Assembly (NCBI GenBank): GCA_002698985.1
Contig: PAAY01000091.1
Coordinates: 1-52,251 of the forward strand
Direction of reading: 5' to 3'
Length of the DNA: 52,251 bases
DNA from: Saprospirales bacterium
Lineage (GTDB): Bacteria > Bacteroidota > Bacteroidia > Chitinophagales > Saprospiraceae
Both the position numbers and the translations under genes were made by a program. Below the pieces are notes generated by a model, which saw nothing but the letters and a program-made list of their open reading frames with translations, did not search any database and had not been told where the DNA came from. This document shows positions 8,933-18,600 of the stretch, in pieces. Within the stretch, counting starts at the first letter, position 1; every line of letters starts with the position of its first letter.

Positions 8933-10492
8933 TCAGTAACCAGGATTCTGCTGAAGATTCGGGTTGGCACTGATCTGTGCTGCCGGAATCGGGAAGATGT
9001 TCTTGGTTGGGTCAGAAGCTGGCTTCTCCCACCATGCATCGTTGTATTTTCCGAAGCGGATGAGGTCCTGACGGCGCCATCCCTCGAAGAACATTTCACG
9101 GCCACGCTCAGCGAGGAGGTCATCGGCTGTGAGTGATGCGAAAGGAGCAACACCTGCACGCTGACGGATCATGTTAACCAGGGTCAGCGCTTCGGCATCA
9201 CCTGAGTTCATTCTCCAAAGCGCTTCAGCTTTCATCAGCAGTACATCGCCATAGCGGAAGATCGGGAAGTCGTTGTTGAGGTTGTTGGTAGAACCGAGGG
9301 CAAACTCGTATTTACCGATACGGGCTCCAGCCTGACGGTAAGCACCTGGCTCAAGTTCGTTTACTTCAGGAGTGAAAACGATCTCGGGTCCTCCCGGGTC
9401 GTCGGCACTGGAGTCGGTGATCGGCGTTACACCGTCTGACTTGTACTGAGGGCCTGCGTGGAAGTTTCCGCGCACTTTCTGGTTTCCGTACTCGCCTTTG
9501 CGGATGTCACCATCCTCGTAAGACTCATAGAATTCCTGAAGTGTGCAGTAGCCGTTCCAAGGCTGGAAGGTGAGGTCGAAGGTTTCCTGACTGCTGTAGT
9601 GCAGGGTCATGGCCGGCAGGAAGAATCCTTGCGCCTGGTTCTCATCGTAAGGAATTACGAAGATGTTCTCACTGCTGCCTTCGTTGCGCTCGTTGAAGTT
9701 GGTGAAGTAGTTGGTCTCCAGGCTGTAAGCACCGCCATTGATGATTTCGTTACAAGCTGCAACGCAATCAGCCCAGCGGGCAGTTCCGGTGTAAACTTCA
9801 GCATTCAGGTACAACTTGGCGAGGATGGTCTGACCGACGTAGTAGTTGATACGGGCGTAAGTGGAGCCATCAACCGTTTTGGTCAGGTTCGGAACATTGT
9901 CCTTCAACTCCTGCTCGATGAATGCAAAAACTTCTGCACGAGACTTGGTGGCTGGATTCGGATCCGAATCGGCAAAGCTGGTAACGATGGGCACGTTGCC
10001 GTAACCATCGAGCAGCCAGTAGTAGAACAATGCGCGGAGGGTTTTTACCTCGGCAATGAACTGTGCTGCCTGTGTGGGATCTGTCTTTCCTTCGGCAACG
10101 AGGGTCTCGAACAAGGCAATCACACGGTTGCAGTTGTTGATACCGCTGTACAGGTTGTTCCAACCGTTGTTCACGGATTCCTCGTTCGGGGTGTACTGGT
10201 GGCGGTGTACCCGCAACCACTGACCACCGTCGAACCAGTCAGAACCACGCTGAGGAATCATGGCTTCGTCAGAAGAAATCTCGCTCAGCGAGTTGTAACT
10301 GTTGTGACCGCCCCAAAAGTAGAGGCTGGTGTAGGTGGCCCCAAGGGCCGAAATGAACTGCTCTTCCGTGGTAGGGAAGTTCTGGTCTGTCAGGTCGCTG
10401 AACACTTCCTCGTCCAGGTTGGTACAGGACTGGGTGCTGAAGGCTACCAGAAGACCCATGAGCAGAAACTTGTTAAGAATATTGCTTTTCAT
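8933..10492 (-). CDS. SusD/RagB family nutrient-binding lipoprotein
   Basis: A 519-residue outer-membrane lipoprotein of the SusD/RagB family, which caps the SusC barrel and binds the ligand outside the cell. The signal peptide ends with a lipobox giving Cys23 (TQSC). The N-terminal TPR-like half includes the typical NNGWNNLYSGINNCNRVI segment. The C-terminal half has the family hallmarks RYGDVLLMKAEALWR, RGREMFFEGWRRQDLIRFG and the closing NPNLQQNPGY. It is 80 nt downstream of the SusC gene and clearly in one operon with it. No glycan enzyme lies nearby, so the substrate cannot be named. Confidence 0.96.
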   Translation of the reverse strand: MKSNILNKFLLMGLLVAFSTQSCTNLDEEVFSDLTDQNFPTTEEQFISALGATYTSLYFWGGHNSYNSLSEISSDEAMIPQRGSDWFDGGQWLRVHRHQYTPNEESVNNGWNNLYSGINNCNRVIALFETLVAEGKTDPTQAAQFIAEVKTLRALFYYWLLDGYGNVPIVTSFADSDPNPATKSRAEVFAFIEQELKDNVPNLTKTVDGSTYARINYYVGQTILAKLYLNAEVYTGTARWADCVAACNEIINGGAYSLETNYFTNFNERNEGSSENIFVIPYDENQAQGFFLPAMTLHYSSQETFDLTFQPWNGYCTLQEFYESYEDGDIRKGEYGNQKVRGNFHAGPQYKSDGVTPITDSSADDPGGPEIVFTPEVNELEPGAYRQAGARIGKYEFALGSTNNLNNDFPIFRYGDVLLMKAEALWRMNSGDAEALTLVNMIRQRAGVAPFASLTADDLLAERGREMFFEGWRRQDLIRFGKYNDAWWEKPASDPTKNIFPIPAAQISANPNLQQNPGY

Positions 10493-10572
10493 AAGTCAAT
10501 TACAATTTAAAGAATAAGAACGCTGAGTGTTGCTGCGCTAACAGGGATGACACTCAATTGTTCCTGATTTTG

Positions 10573-13500
10573 TTAGAGCGAAACATTCACACCAAAGCTC
10601 ACTGAGTAAGAGCGGAAGTAGGTATTCCTACGATCCAGACCCGGAGCCAGGAGGTTTGGCGTATTGCTTTGGAAACCACCGTTATCAGGATCACCAAAGT
10701 CAGCATAGCGAACGTTCGGGTCAACACCGGTGTAGTTGGTGATGTAGAACAGGTTACGACCGGTGACGTAAACACGCAGTGAACGGCGCTCAGGCAAGGA
10801 CATGTTGTAACCGAGGGTTACGTTGTCAAGTGCCAGGAAAGAGGCGCTTTCTACAGCGTAGCTGGAGAATTTGGGCTGGCCGAAGAGGTTCGGGTCAAAC
10901 TTGTCGGTCTTGACCTGGTTCTCGATCGGGCGGGAAGAAGCATTGCCCAGCGGCTCGTAGAAGTTGCGGTACATGTTCACCAGGTCGTGGCCAAAGTCTC
11001 CGCGGAGGAAGAAGCTGAAATCCCAGTCGTTGTAACGGAAAGTGTTCTGGAATCCGAGAGAGAAGTCAGGCAAACCGTTGCCAACTACCACGCGGTCGTC
11101 TTCACCCAGTCCGATTTCGATCTGGCCGTCGCCGTCAACATCTTCGAAAGTCCAGTCTCCGTCAGTCCCGGGGCCGGTGTAAACAGGAGCTACGATCTGG
11201 CCGATTTCCTGGCCACCGAATACGCCGATGGTCGGGTCGTTGTTCTGACCGGGAGCACCAGGAGATGTAGAGAAGTCATAAGTAACAGGCTCAGATCCCT
11301 GGAAGAATTTGAACTTGGCATTGGGAGCGGAAACGGTGTCGAGGGTAGTCTTGAAAGTGGCAAAAGTTACCCGTGGTTCCCAGCTGAAGCCAGACCCGTT
11401 GGAGTAATTGTATCCAACTGACAGCTCAATACCGGTACTTTTCAGTTCAACGTCTTCGAGGTTTGCCCAGGTGTTCGGGGCAAAGTTTGGCGGAACCGGC
11501 ACCGGTACGAAGAAGATCAGGTCGCTGGTGGTACGGTTGTAATAGTCAACAGAACCGGTCAGTTTGTAATCCATCAATGCAAAGTCGAGACCGGCGTTGA
11601 ACTCGCCTTTTTGCTCCCACTTCAGGTCGGGGTTGGAGTTACGAGCCGGGCCGATGGCAGGAACGAATCCGCCGTTGAAGTAGAAGTTGCCCTGACGGGT
11701 GTAGAGGAATTGAGACAAGTAGCTGTCTGGTGGTAGAGAACCTGTCACACCGTAAGCAAGGCGTAGTTTCATTTGGTCAGCGCTGAGGTCAGCAAGTTTC
11801 ACGAGGTCAACACCTGCACTGACGGCAGGGAACCAACCCCAACGATTATCAACACCAAAACGTGAAGAACCTTCACGACGCAAAGAGGCCATGAGGTAGT
11901 AAGTGTCGTTGATGTCAAAGTTAACGCGACCGAAGAAACCGATCACTTTGTATGCACTCTTGTAAGATGAAACTGCATTCGGGTCACCCTCGGCGGCCAG
12001 TTGGCCGAAGTTGAGGTTGTTGAAGGTCAGGTCGTTAGAGATAAAGCGGGTAGCTCTGGCGTTGAAGCCTTCAAAGGTGAAGTCCTGGTAGGAGTAACCA
12101 GCCAAAACAGACAAGCTGTTGTTGCCGAAGTCAACGTTGTAACGGCCTGTCATCTCAAACAACTCAGTGCTGTTGTCATTGGTAGAGCGGGTGGCAAGGC
12201 CCTTGTCATTGAAGCCGCGGAAATAGGCGTTACTGGGGTAGAACTGGCCGTAGATGTCACTTTCTTTCTGACGAGAGTAAGAAATGGAAGCTACCAGGCC
12301 ATCCATGAGTTCGTAGTCACCTTTGATGTTGATCAACAGGTCTTTGGTAGTACCTTGATTGATACCCTGCTCAGCGATGGCTACGGGGTTGAAGTAGTCG
12401 AAGTTCTCCTGCTGGAAGTATCCGCCGTATTTGGCATCGAGATCAGCGTCGTATTTTGCTGAACCCTGAATGTCAGACCAGCGCACAGGAGCGGTAGGGT
12501 TGTAAAGGGTGGCATAACGGAAGGCTTCACTAAAGCCAAAGTCAGATTCCCTTTCCGTACTTGAAATGTTCAAACCGATGGTGAGACGATCGTTGAGTGC
12601 CTTTTGAGAAAGGTTCAAACGGCCGTTGATCTGGCTGAATCCGGTATTGATACCGATACCTTCGATATCACGCCAGTTGAAGGCAGCACGGTAGGTCGTT
12701 CCGCCGGCCCCACCTGACATGGACAAGTTGTGAACGTGTGAAACCGCAGTGCGGGTGACGTGGTCCATCCAGTCGGTGTTTTGACCGAAGTCAATATCGG
12801 AAAGCTGACCATTGCCGAAGCGGGCGAAAGTCTGCGTGCGGATGTCTCTCCATTCATCAGCGTCGGTAACCTGAACTTTCCGGGCAATTGCCTCAGCGGT
12901 TACGTAACCGTTGTAGTCAACTTTTGTAACGCCTTTGCTGCCACGCTTGGTGGTTACAAGGATCACACCTGAAGAGGCACGTGAACCGTAGATGGCAGCA
13001 GCCGAACCGTCTTTCAGCACGTCGATGGATTCGATGTCGTTGGGGTCCACGGTTTCCAATGAAGCACCGATGACTCCGTCAATTACAACGAGTGGTGAAG
13101 AGTTGGCACCCACAGTACTCAAACCACGAAGACGGATTTGAGGAGAACCGTTGGGGTCACTGCCAGGTTGCGAAATAGCAAGACCGGCAACTTTACCCTG
13201 CACCAATTGGAGTGGGTTGTTGACTTGTCCTTTCTGGAAATCCTCGGCTTTTACGCTGGATACGGCACTGGTCACTTCTTTGGACTTCTGCGTGCCATAA
13301 CCAACCACCACGATTTCCTCGAGGAGTGCGCCAGGAGTCAGTGCAGCATCTACGACATTGGAAGCTCCAATGCTGACACGCTGTGCACCGTATCCTGTGT
13401 AGGTGAATTCCAGCTCGGTAGCATCAGCCGGAACTTCGAGGGAGTAGGTACCATCCAGGTCGGTAATCGTACCGATGCTGGTACCCACCACAAGGATGTT

Positions 13501-13641
13501 TGCACCGATGAGCGGCTCTCCGGTCTGACCGTCAGTTACCGTACCGGTAATGGTACGCTGGGCCATCACGAGACTGCTCATACCCATTGCCATAACCAAT
13601 AGCAACAGGCATTTGGTGAGGTAGTCGAATTTAAGTTTCAT
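10573..13641 (-). CDS. SusC/RagA family TonB-linked outer-membrane receptor
   Basis: A 1022-residue TonB-dependent transporter. It has a signal peptide (1-28, VMAQ), a carboxypeptidase-regulatory-like domain (about 29-103), a TonB-box-like EEIVVVGYGTQ (109-118), a plug domain (about 120-230) with the family signatures LQLVQGKVAGLAI, IRLRGLSTV and VLKDGSAAAIYGSRASSGV, then the long barrel. It works with the SusD encoded directly downstream to import a large ligand. Transcription probably starts at the full-consensus promoter 13892-13922, giving a leader of about 245 nt. Confidence 0.96.
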   Translation of the reverse strand: MKLKFDYLTKCLLLLVMAMGMSSLVMAQRTITGTVTDGQTGEPLIGANILVVGTSIGTITDLDGTYSLEVPADATELEFTYTGYGAQRVSIGASNVVDAALTPGALLEEIVVVGYGTQKSKEVTSAVSSVKAEDFQKGQVNNPLQLVQGKVAGLAISQPGSDPNGSPQIRLRGLSTVGANSSPLVVIDGVIGASLETVDPNDIESIDVLKDGSAAAIYGSRASSGVILVTTKRGSKGVTKVDYNGYVTAEAIARKVQVTDADEWRDIRTQTFARFGNGQLSDIDFGQNTDWMDHVTRTAVSHVHNLSMSGGAGGTTYRAAFNWRDIEGIGINTGFSQINGRLNLSQKALNDRLTIGLNISSTERESDFGFSEAFRYATLYNPTAPVRWSDIQGSAKYDADLDAKYGGYFQQENFDYFNPVAIAEQGINQGTTKDLLINIKGDYELMDGLVASISYSRQKESDIYGQFYPSNAYFRGFNDKGLATRSTNDNSTELFEMTGRYNVDFGNNSLSVLAGYSYQDFTFEGFNARATRFISNDLTFNNLNFGQLAAEGDPNAVSSYKSAYKVIGFFGRVNFDINDTYYLMASLRREGSSRFGVDNRWGWFPAVSAGVDLVKLADLSADQMKLRLAYGVTGSLPPDSYLSQFLYTRQGNFYFNGGFVPAIGPARNSNPDLKWEQKGEFNAGLDFALMDYKLTGSVDYYNRTTSDLIFFVPVPVPPNFAPNTWANLEDVELKSTGIELSVGYNYSNGSGFSWEPRVTFATFKTTLDTVSAPNAKFKFFQGSEPVTYDFSTSPGAPGQNNDPTIGVFGGQEIGQIVAPVYTGPGTDGDWTFEDVDGDGQIEIGLGEDDRVVVGNGLPDFSLGFQNTFRYNDWDFSFFLRGDFGHDLVNMYRNFYEPLGNASSRPIENQVKTDKFDPNLFGQPKFSSYAVESASFLALDNVTLGYNMSLPERRSLRVYVTGRNLFYITNYTGVDPNVRYADFGDPDNGGFQSNTPNLLAPGLDRRNTYFRSYSVSFGVNVSL

Positions 13642-14058
13642 ACATTACGATGGTTTAGTTAAACAAGATTCAATGAATATACTTTGGAACATGGTTCCTC
13701 AAAGTGTCTGTCCACTTAGTCTGTTGAAGTCAGGTCTTTCAAAAGTCTGAATAGGATAATGGTTGTCGTTCGAAAGGATCTTCTGAGGTACGAGATACAC
13801 CCTGCAAAACAATCTATTGTTTACACAGGAATACCAGTAATAATCTTAATTGTGGCTTAGTGATTTGCAGGAGTTATTTGGTAGGACAGGGCAAATGTAC
13901 TCTTTTTTCCAGAACGTCCAAATTTGGTTGGCGACTGTTTGGGTTTTTGTCTTTCATTCAAAATAAAACACATTTTACTTTCATATTTTGAAGCAACTTT
14001 CCTTTGTTAGCGTGGTTTTTTGAGCGATACATCGCAATTGACCGGAATTTGACTTTCC
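13642..14058. other. Divergent intergenic region between SusC and protease genes
   Basis: This 417-bp gap lies between two divergent genes. It contains a complete minus-strand Bacteroidota promoter (13892-13922) driving SusC. The roughly 245-nt leader between it and the SusC start has no obvious hairpin or small ORF. No equally good plus-strand promoter for the protease gene was found; a TATTTTG near 13985 is a weak candidate for a -7 element. Confidence 0.6.
13892..13922 (-). promoter_or_regulatory. Bacteroidota-type promoter for SusC
   Basis: Read on the minus strand: TTTG, 19-nt spacer, TACATTTG. This matches the Bacteroidota primary sigma consensus TTTG-N19-21-TANNTTTG in full. It lies about 250 nt upstream of the SusC start codon. 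Confidence 0.7.
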
Positions 14059-15282
14059 ATGAAGCACATCGCATTTCTGGCCCTTGTCTTTTTTCTTCCC
14101 AACTCCGGAGTAAGGGCGCAAAGCGATGTGTTCTTTTCCAGGCATTTCAAGGAGGTCGAGATACCCTTTGAATACCACAATGACCTCATCATTGTGACGG
14201 TGACCTTCAACCGCATCTTTCCTCTCAAATTCATTTTCGACACAGGTGCAGAACATTCCATCCTTGCACAAAGGCAAATCACCGACCTTTTGCACGTCAG
14301 TTACGACCGGGAGTTCAAGCTGCTGGGGTCCGACCTGCAAACAGAACTGACGGCCTATCTGGTCAGAAGTGTCCACCTGAAAGTGGGTGACTGGATTGTC
14401 GGCAACAGACCAATCCTGGTGCTGGATGATGACTATTTCAGGTTTGAAGAATTGACAGGACGGGAGATCCACGGAATCCTCGGCTCAGATATCTTCAGAC
14501 ATTTCGTTGTGAAGATCAATTACTCCCGAAGAATCATAACCCTTACAAAGGCCAATGAATTCGAACCACCGAGAGACTATCGGGAGCTGGCCATTAAAAT
14601 TCACAGGGGCAAGCCTTACCTGGACACCTATGTGGAGATTTTTGGCGATACAGCCACCAATGTGCGTTTATTGATGGATTCGGGTGCCTCCACCAGCCTG
14701 CTGCTCTATACCGACACGAGCCCTGAACTCAAACTGCCACCCAACACCATCAAAGGCCAGTTGGGAATGGGGCTGGGTGGCTTTCTCGAGGGCTACCTGG
14801 GCAGGGTGAATACACTCGGTGTGGGGGAGTTAGAGATGAAAGACGTAATCACCAATTTCCACGAAGTAAACCACGGAGCTGATACTACTTTGCTCTTTGA
14901 CCGGAATGGCATTCTGGGCAATAAGGTGATGAGCAGGTTTTACATCATTTTCGATTATCCCCGTGAGCGGCTGTTCCTCAAACCCAACAAATACTTCAAA
15001 GAAAAATTTGAATTTGACAAAAGCGGCCTCGTTTTACTGGCAACAGGTGTCAGGCTCAACCAAATCAGGGTGCACGATGTCATCGAAGGTTCGCCGGCAG
15101 ATGAAGCTGGTGTCAAACCAGGAGATGTGATCGTTCGGGCCAATTCATTGCCATCTTCATTTATGACAGTAGAATATATGCATAACCTGCTCTCAAAGCG
15201 GCAAGGAAAGCGGATAAGACTAGTCTTACTGAGAAATGGTGAGAAGTTGAAAGTGAGCTTCAGGCTGAGAAAATTGATCTGA
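14059..15282 (+). CDS. Secreted aspartic protease, two lobes plus PDZ domain
   Basis: A 407-residue protein with a signal peptide (MKHIAFLALVFFLPNSGVRA). Two retropepsin-type active-site motifs are present: FDTGAEHSIL (Asp61) and MDSGASTSLL (Asp207). Each is followed by a G-x-LG-type segment (GILGSDIF near residue 140 and GILGNKVM further on), as expected of two aspartyl-protease half-domains in one chain. A PDZ domain fills the C-terminus (about 318-400), with SPADEAGVKPGDVIV. The family of periplasmic aspartyl-protease/PDZ proteins is widespread in Bacteroidota; natural substrates are not established. The gene is divergent from SusC and stands 363 nt before the giant adhesin. Confidence 0.9.
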   Translation: MKHIAFLALVFFLPNSGVRAQSDVFFSRHFKEVEIPFEYHNDLIIVTVTFNRIFPLKFIFDTGAEHSILAQRQITDLLHVSYDREFKLLGSDLQTELTAYLVRSVHLKVGDWIVGNRPILVLDDDYFRFEELTGREIHGILGSDIFRHFVVKINYSRRIITLTKANEFEPPRDYRELAIKIHRGKPYLDTYVEIFGDTATNVRLLMDSGASTSLLLYTDTSPELKLPPNTIKGQLGMGLGGFLEGYLGRVNTLGVGELEMKDVITNFHEVNHGADTTLLFDRNGILGNKVMSRFYIIFDYPRERLFLKPNKYFKEKFEFDKSGLVLLATGVRLNQIRVHDVIEGSPADEAGVKPGDVIVRANSLPSSFMTVEYMHNLLSKRQGKRIRLVLLRNGEKLKVSFRLRKLI

Positions 15283-15645
15283 TTTGTATGGCCTGTGTTG
15301 AACAAATTCCTGTTTAATCCCTGTTTTTACCAGTTGAGAGACAAGATGCTTTGAATATGCTTTGAGCATTCATAAATTTGGCAGCGAAACAGTTACTTTT
15401 ACAATCGTTGGTTTCAACTATAGATTTTCAAAATTTATAACTGTTTCCTTTGCCCCTGAATCCCAGAGCTCAGTTCCGTTCACTCACATGCCTCTCATAA
15501 TCTCCATGAACGTGGTCCAATCGGAAGTGACAGACAGAAAACAATTCAATTCCTAAGGTCGAACAATCCAAATGTGTACTGCGTGCACATGAACCCCGTT
15601 GAAGCCAATCACAAATTACCCGGTTCCATCAATTAATTCATTGGA
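15283..15645 (+). other. Leader region of the giant adhesin gene
   Basis: This 363-bp gap holds a full-consensus promoter at 15350-15380, leaving an untranslated leader of roughly 260 nt. A 64-codon ORF within it (15362-15556) starts inside the promoter and is not supported. No clear terminator for the protease gene was seen. Confidence 0.5.
15350..15380 (+). promoter_or_regulatory. Bacteroidota-type promoter for giant adhesin
   Basis: TTTG (15350-15353), a 19-nt spacer and TAAATTTG (15373-15380) match the TTTG-N19-21-TANNTTTG consensus exactly. The predicted start site near 15387 lies about 260 nt before the adhesin start codon. Confidence 0.7.
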
Positions 15646-18600
15646 ATGAAATCACTTTTACCACTTTTACTCAGCTTGTTGTTCATTTCGGATTCCGTAC
15701 TCCACACCCAACAGAAACCCGACCAGCAAATACCCAAGATCTCATTGGAGGACGGGGCAACGCGTTACCCCATTTTCATGGCCAATGATAAAGAGTACCT
15801 GGAGGTTTGTGACCTCAAAAAAGGCGAAGTGTACCAGGTATGGACAGTGCTGAACGGCGATTGCGAAGCGACAGTAGGTGTTGTTGGCCTTCCGGCGGCA
15901 AAATCCATGGAGTTTGTAGCTACAGAAGAATGCATGGAACTGGAAATCACGAAAAAAGCCGGTGATTGCCAAGAGCCCATTTTCTTGTCCTTCGGCTGTC
16001 AGACCTGTAAGGCCGAGGCAGAGCCTCAGAGTCAGGGCAAACTCTCTAACCTTGCCGTTTTCGGGGGTATTTCATCCGAAACCCTCATCAAAGATATTTT
16101 CATCGGTGGCAACTGCTTCGACGTAATGAATGTGTCTGATATTGGACACCCGGATGGCAAAGGAAGCTTTGATTCCGGCGCCGCTTCCATCGGAATCAAC
16201 AATGGCGTCATCTTGTCTTCCGGAAGCATTTACAATGCTCCCGGACCTAACAACTCCGACAGCGCAGGTAACATGCTTACCGGTAGCAGCAATGACCCCG
16301 ACCTCAACCAGCTTACAGGTGGTGGACTTTATGATGTCGTCGGAATTGAATTTGATTTTCAACCCACCATCAACCAGATCACATTTGAATATGTCTTTGC
16401 CTCGGAGGAATACTGTGAGTGGGTTGGTTCCCAGTTCAACGACGTTTTCGGGTTCTTCATCAGCGGCCCGGGCATTTCGGGTCCATTCTCAAACAACGGT
16501 GCCAATATCGCCGTCATTCCGAACACCACCACTTACGTTGCCATCAACAATGTGAATCACATTTCCAATACCAACTGGTTCATGCCGAACCAAAATAATT
16601 GTGGCGGTATAACCAACATGAACGACATTCAGTTTGATGGTTACACTGTAATCATGCAGGCCACGGCCAACGTAATTCCTTGCGAGACTTATCACATCCG
16701 TCTGGTAATTGCCGACGTGGGCGACCCCTTTTACGACTCTGCCGTATTTCTCAAAGCCAACAGTTTCAGTGCCGGTGGTACGGCCGTGGGTGAGGTAGTG
16801 GTTCCGTCAACCGGGTCCAACTTCGTTTACGAAGACTGCGCAGATGGTTTTATCACCTTTACCAGAGTTGGCGGTGATATCAACCTGCCGCATATCATAG
16901 AGCTGAATTTGCTGCCCAGTAGCACAGCTACGCCAGGAGTTGACTATGCTCCGCTTCCAACAACGGTGGTTATCCCGGCGGGCCAGTCCTCGGTTACATT
17001 GCCGATCAATGTATTCCCCGACGGAATTCCGGAAGGTGTTGAAACCATTGTGATAGGAATTGAGAACTCCTGCTCCTGTTCCAGTCTGGAAATGGAGCTG
17101 GAAATCCACGACACTCCTCCCATGGATGCCTTGTTGGATGATGTGGACTTGTGTCAGGGCACGCCCCTGACGCTTGAACCCATAGTTTCCGGTGGCGTTC
17201 CGCCCTATACTTATCAATGGAGTAACGGCACCCAGGCTCCTTTCCTGGTGGCCGTTCCAACTCAAAATACCAGCTATTCTGTAACGGTCTCCGACCAGTG
17301 TAACCAGTCAATGGTGGCCACCAGCAATATCACGGTCAATGAAATTCCAAGCGCCACCCTGGAGGGCTCAGGATTCATCTGCACGCAGGGTGGTTCCAAC
17401 CCGGTTCCGCTATCCATAACATTTACAGGAGTGGGCCCCTGGGTATTCCAATACAGCATCGATGGTGTGGTGCAAACGCCCATCACCACCATGGCCAATC
17501 CCTATCAGTTTGTGGTAACTCAGCCGGGTATTTATGAAATGTATTCCGTAATGACGGAAGTGGGCAATTGCGAAGGTCCTGCCATAGGCGTTGCACCAAT
17601 TTTACCAGTAGAAATTGAGAACCAGATGATCGTCACACCGGTCACCTGCCAGAACAGCGGAGAGATAACAGCCGGGCCATCAGGAGGGGTAAGTCCTTTC
17701 AATTTTATCTGGAGCAACAATGCTCCAAATGCACCAACCATTACCGGATTGGACCCAGGTGTCTATTCCGTTACCATTTCCGATCAGAATGGCTGTACCC
17801 TGGTTGATTCGGCAGAAGTAACCGCCGCACCGCCACTGGAGCTGGAAGCCCAGGTATTGACAAATGTCGATTGTGCCAATCCAACGGGAGGCTCTGCCGA
17901 GGCCATTGTCAACGGCGGAACACCGGGTTACACCTACAACTGGAGCGGAGGCATCGGCAACGTGCAAAATCCGACAGGCATGGGTCCCGGCATGTACTAT
18001 GTCACGGTCACCGACGACCAGGGCTGTGAAGAAGTGGACTCTGTCATGATCACTGCTGACACCTTGCCGCCACAGGCGCTCGCCGACCCTGCGGGTGTTT
18101 TGAATTGTGTCGCTGCGCAAGTTGAAGTCAGTGGTGCCGGTTCCTCTGCCGGTGCCGGCTACGCTTACCAGTGGTCGGGTCCTGGCATCGTGGGCGACCC
18201 TACCGGACAAGATATTACTGTGAACCAGCCCGGAACCTACAACCTCATCGTCACAAATACGGCCAATGGCTGCACAGCCACAGATGATGCCCTGGTGGAG
18301 CAAGACCTTGAAGCCCCAGTGGCTGTGGCCAATGGTGGCCTCATCAACTGCGCTGCCGGTCAGCTGGAATTGGATGGAAGTGGCTCTTCAACAGGACCCA
18401 ACTTTGCTTACCAGTGGACCGGGCCGGGCATTGTAAGCGGTGATACCACGCTGAATCCCATCGTCAACCTTGCCGGCAATTACGAGCTCATCGTCACCAA
18501 TACTGCAAATGGCTGCACAGAATCAACGTTGACTTTGGTAGAAGCAGATTCAACTTTTCCGACGGCTGCCATCGCCACACCGGCACCGCTTACCTGTGCC

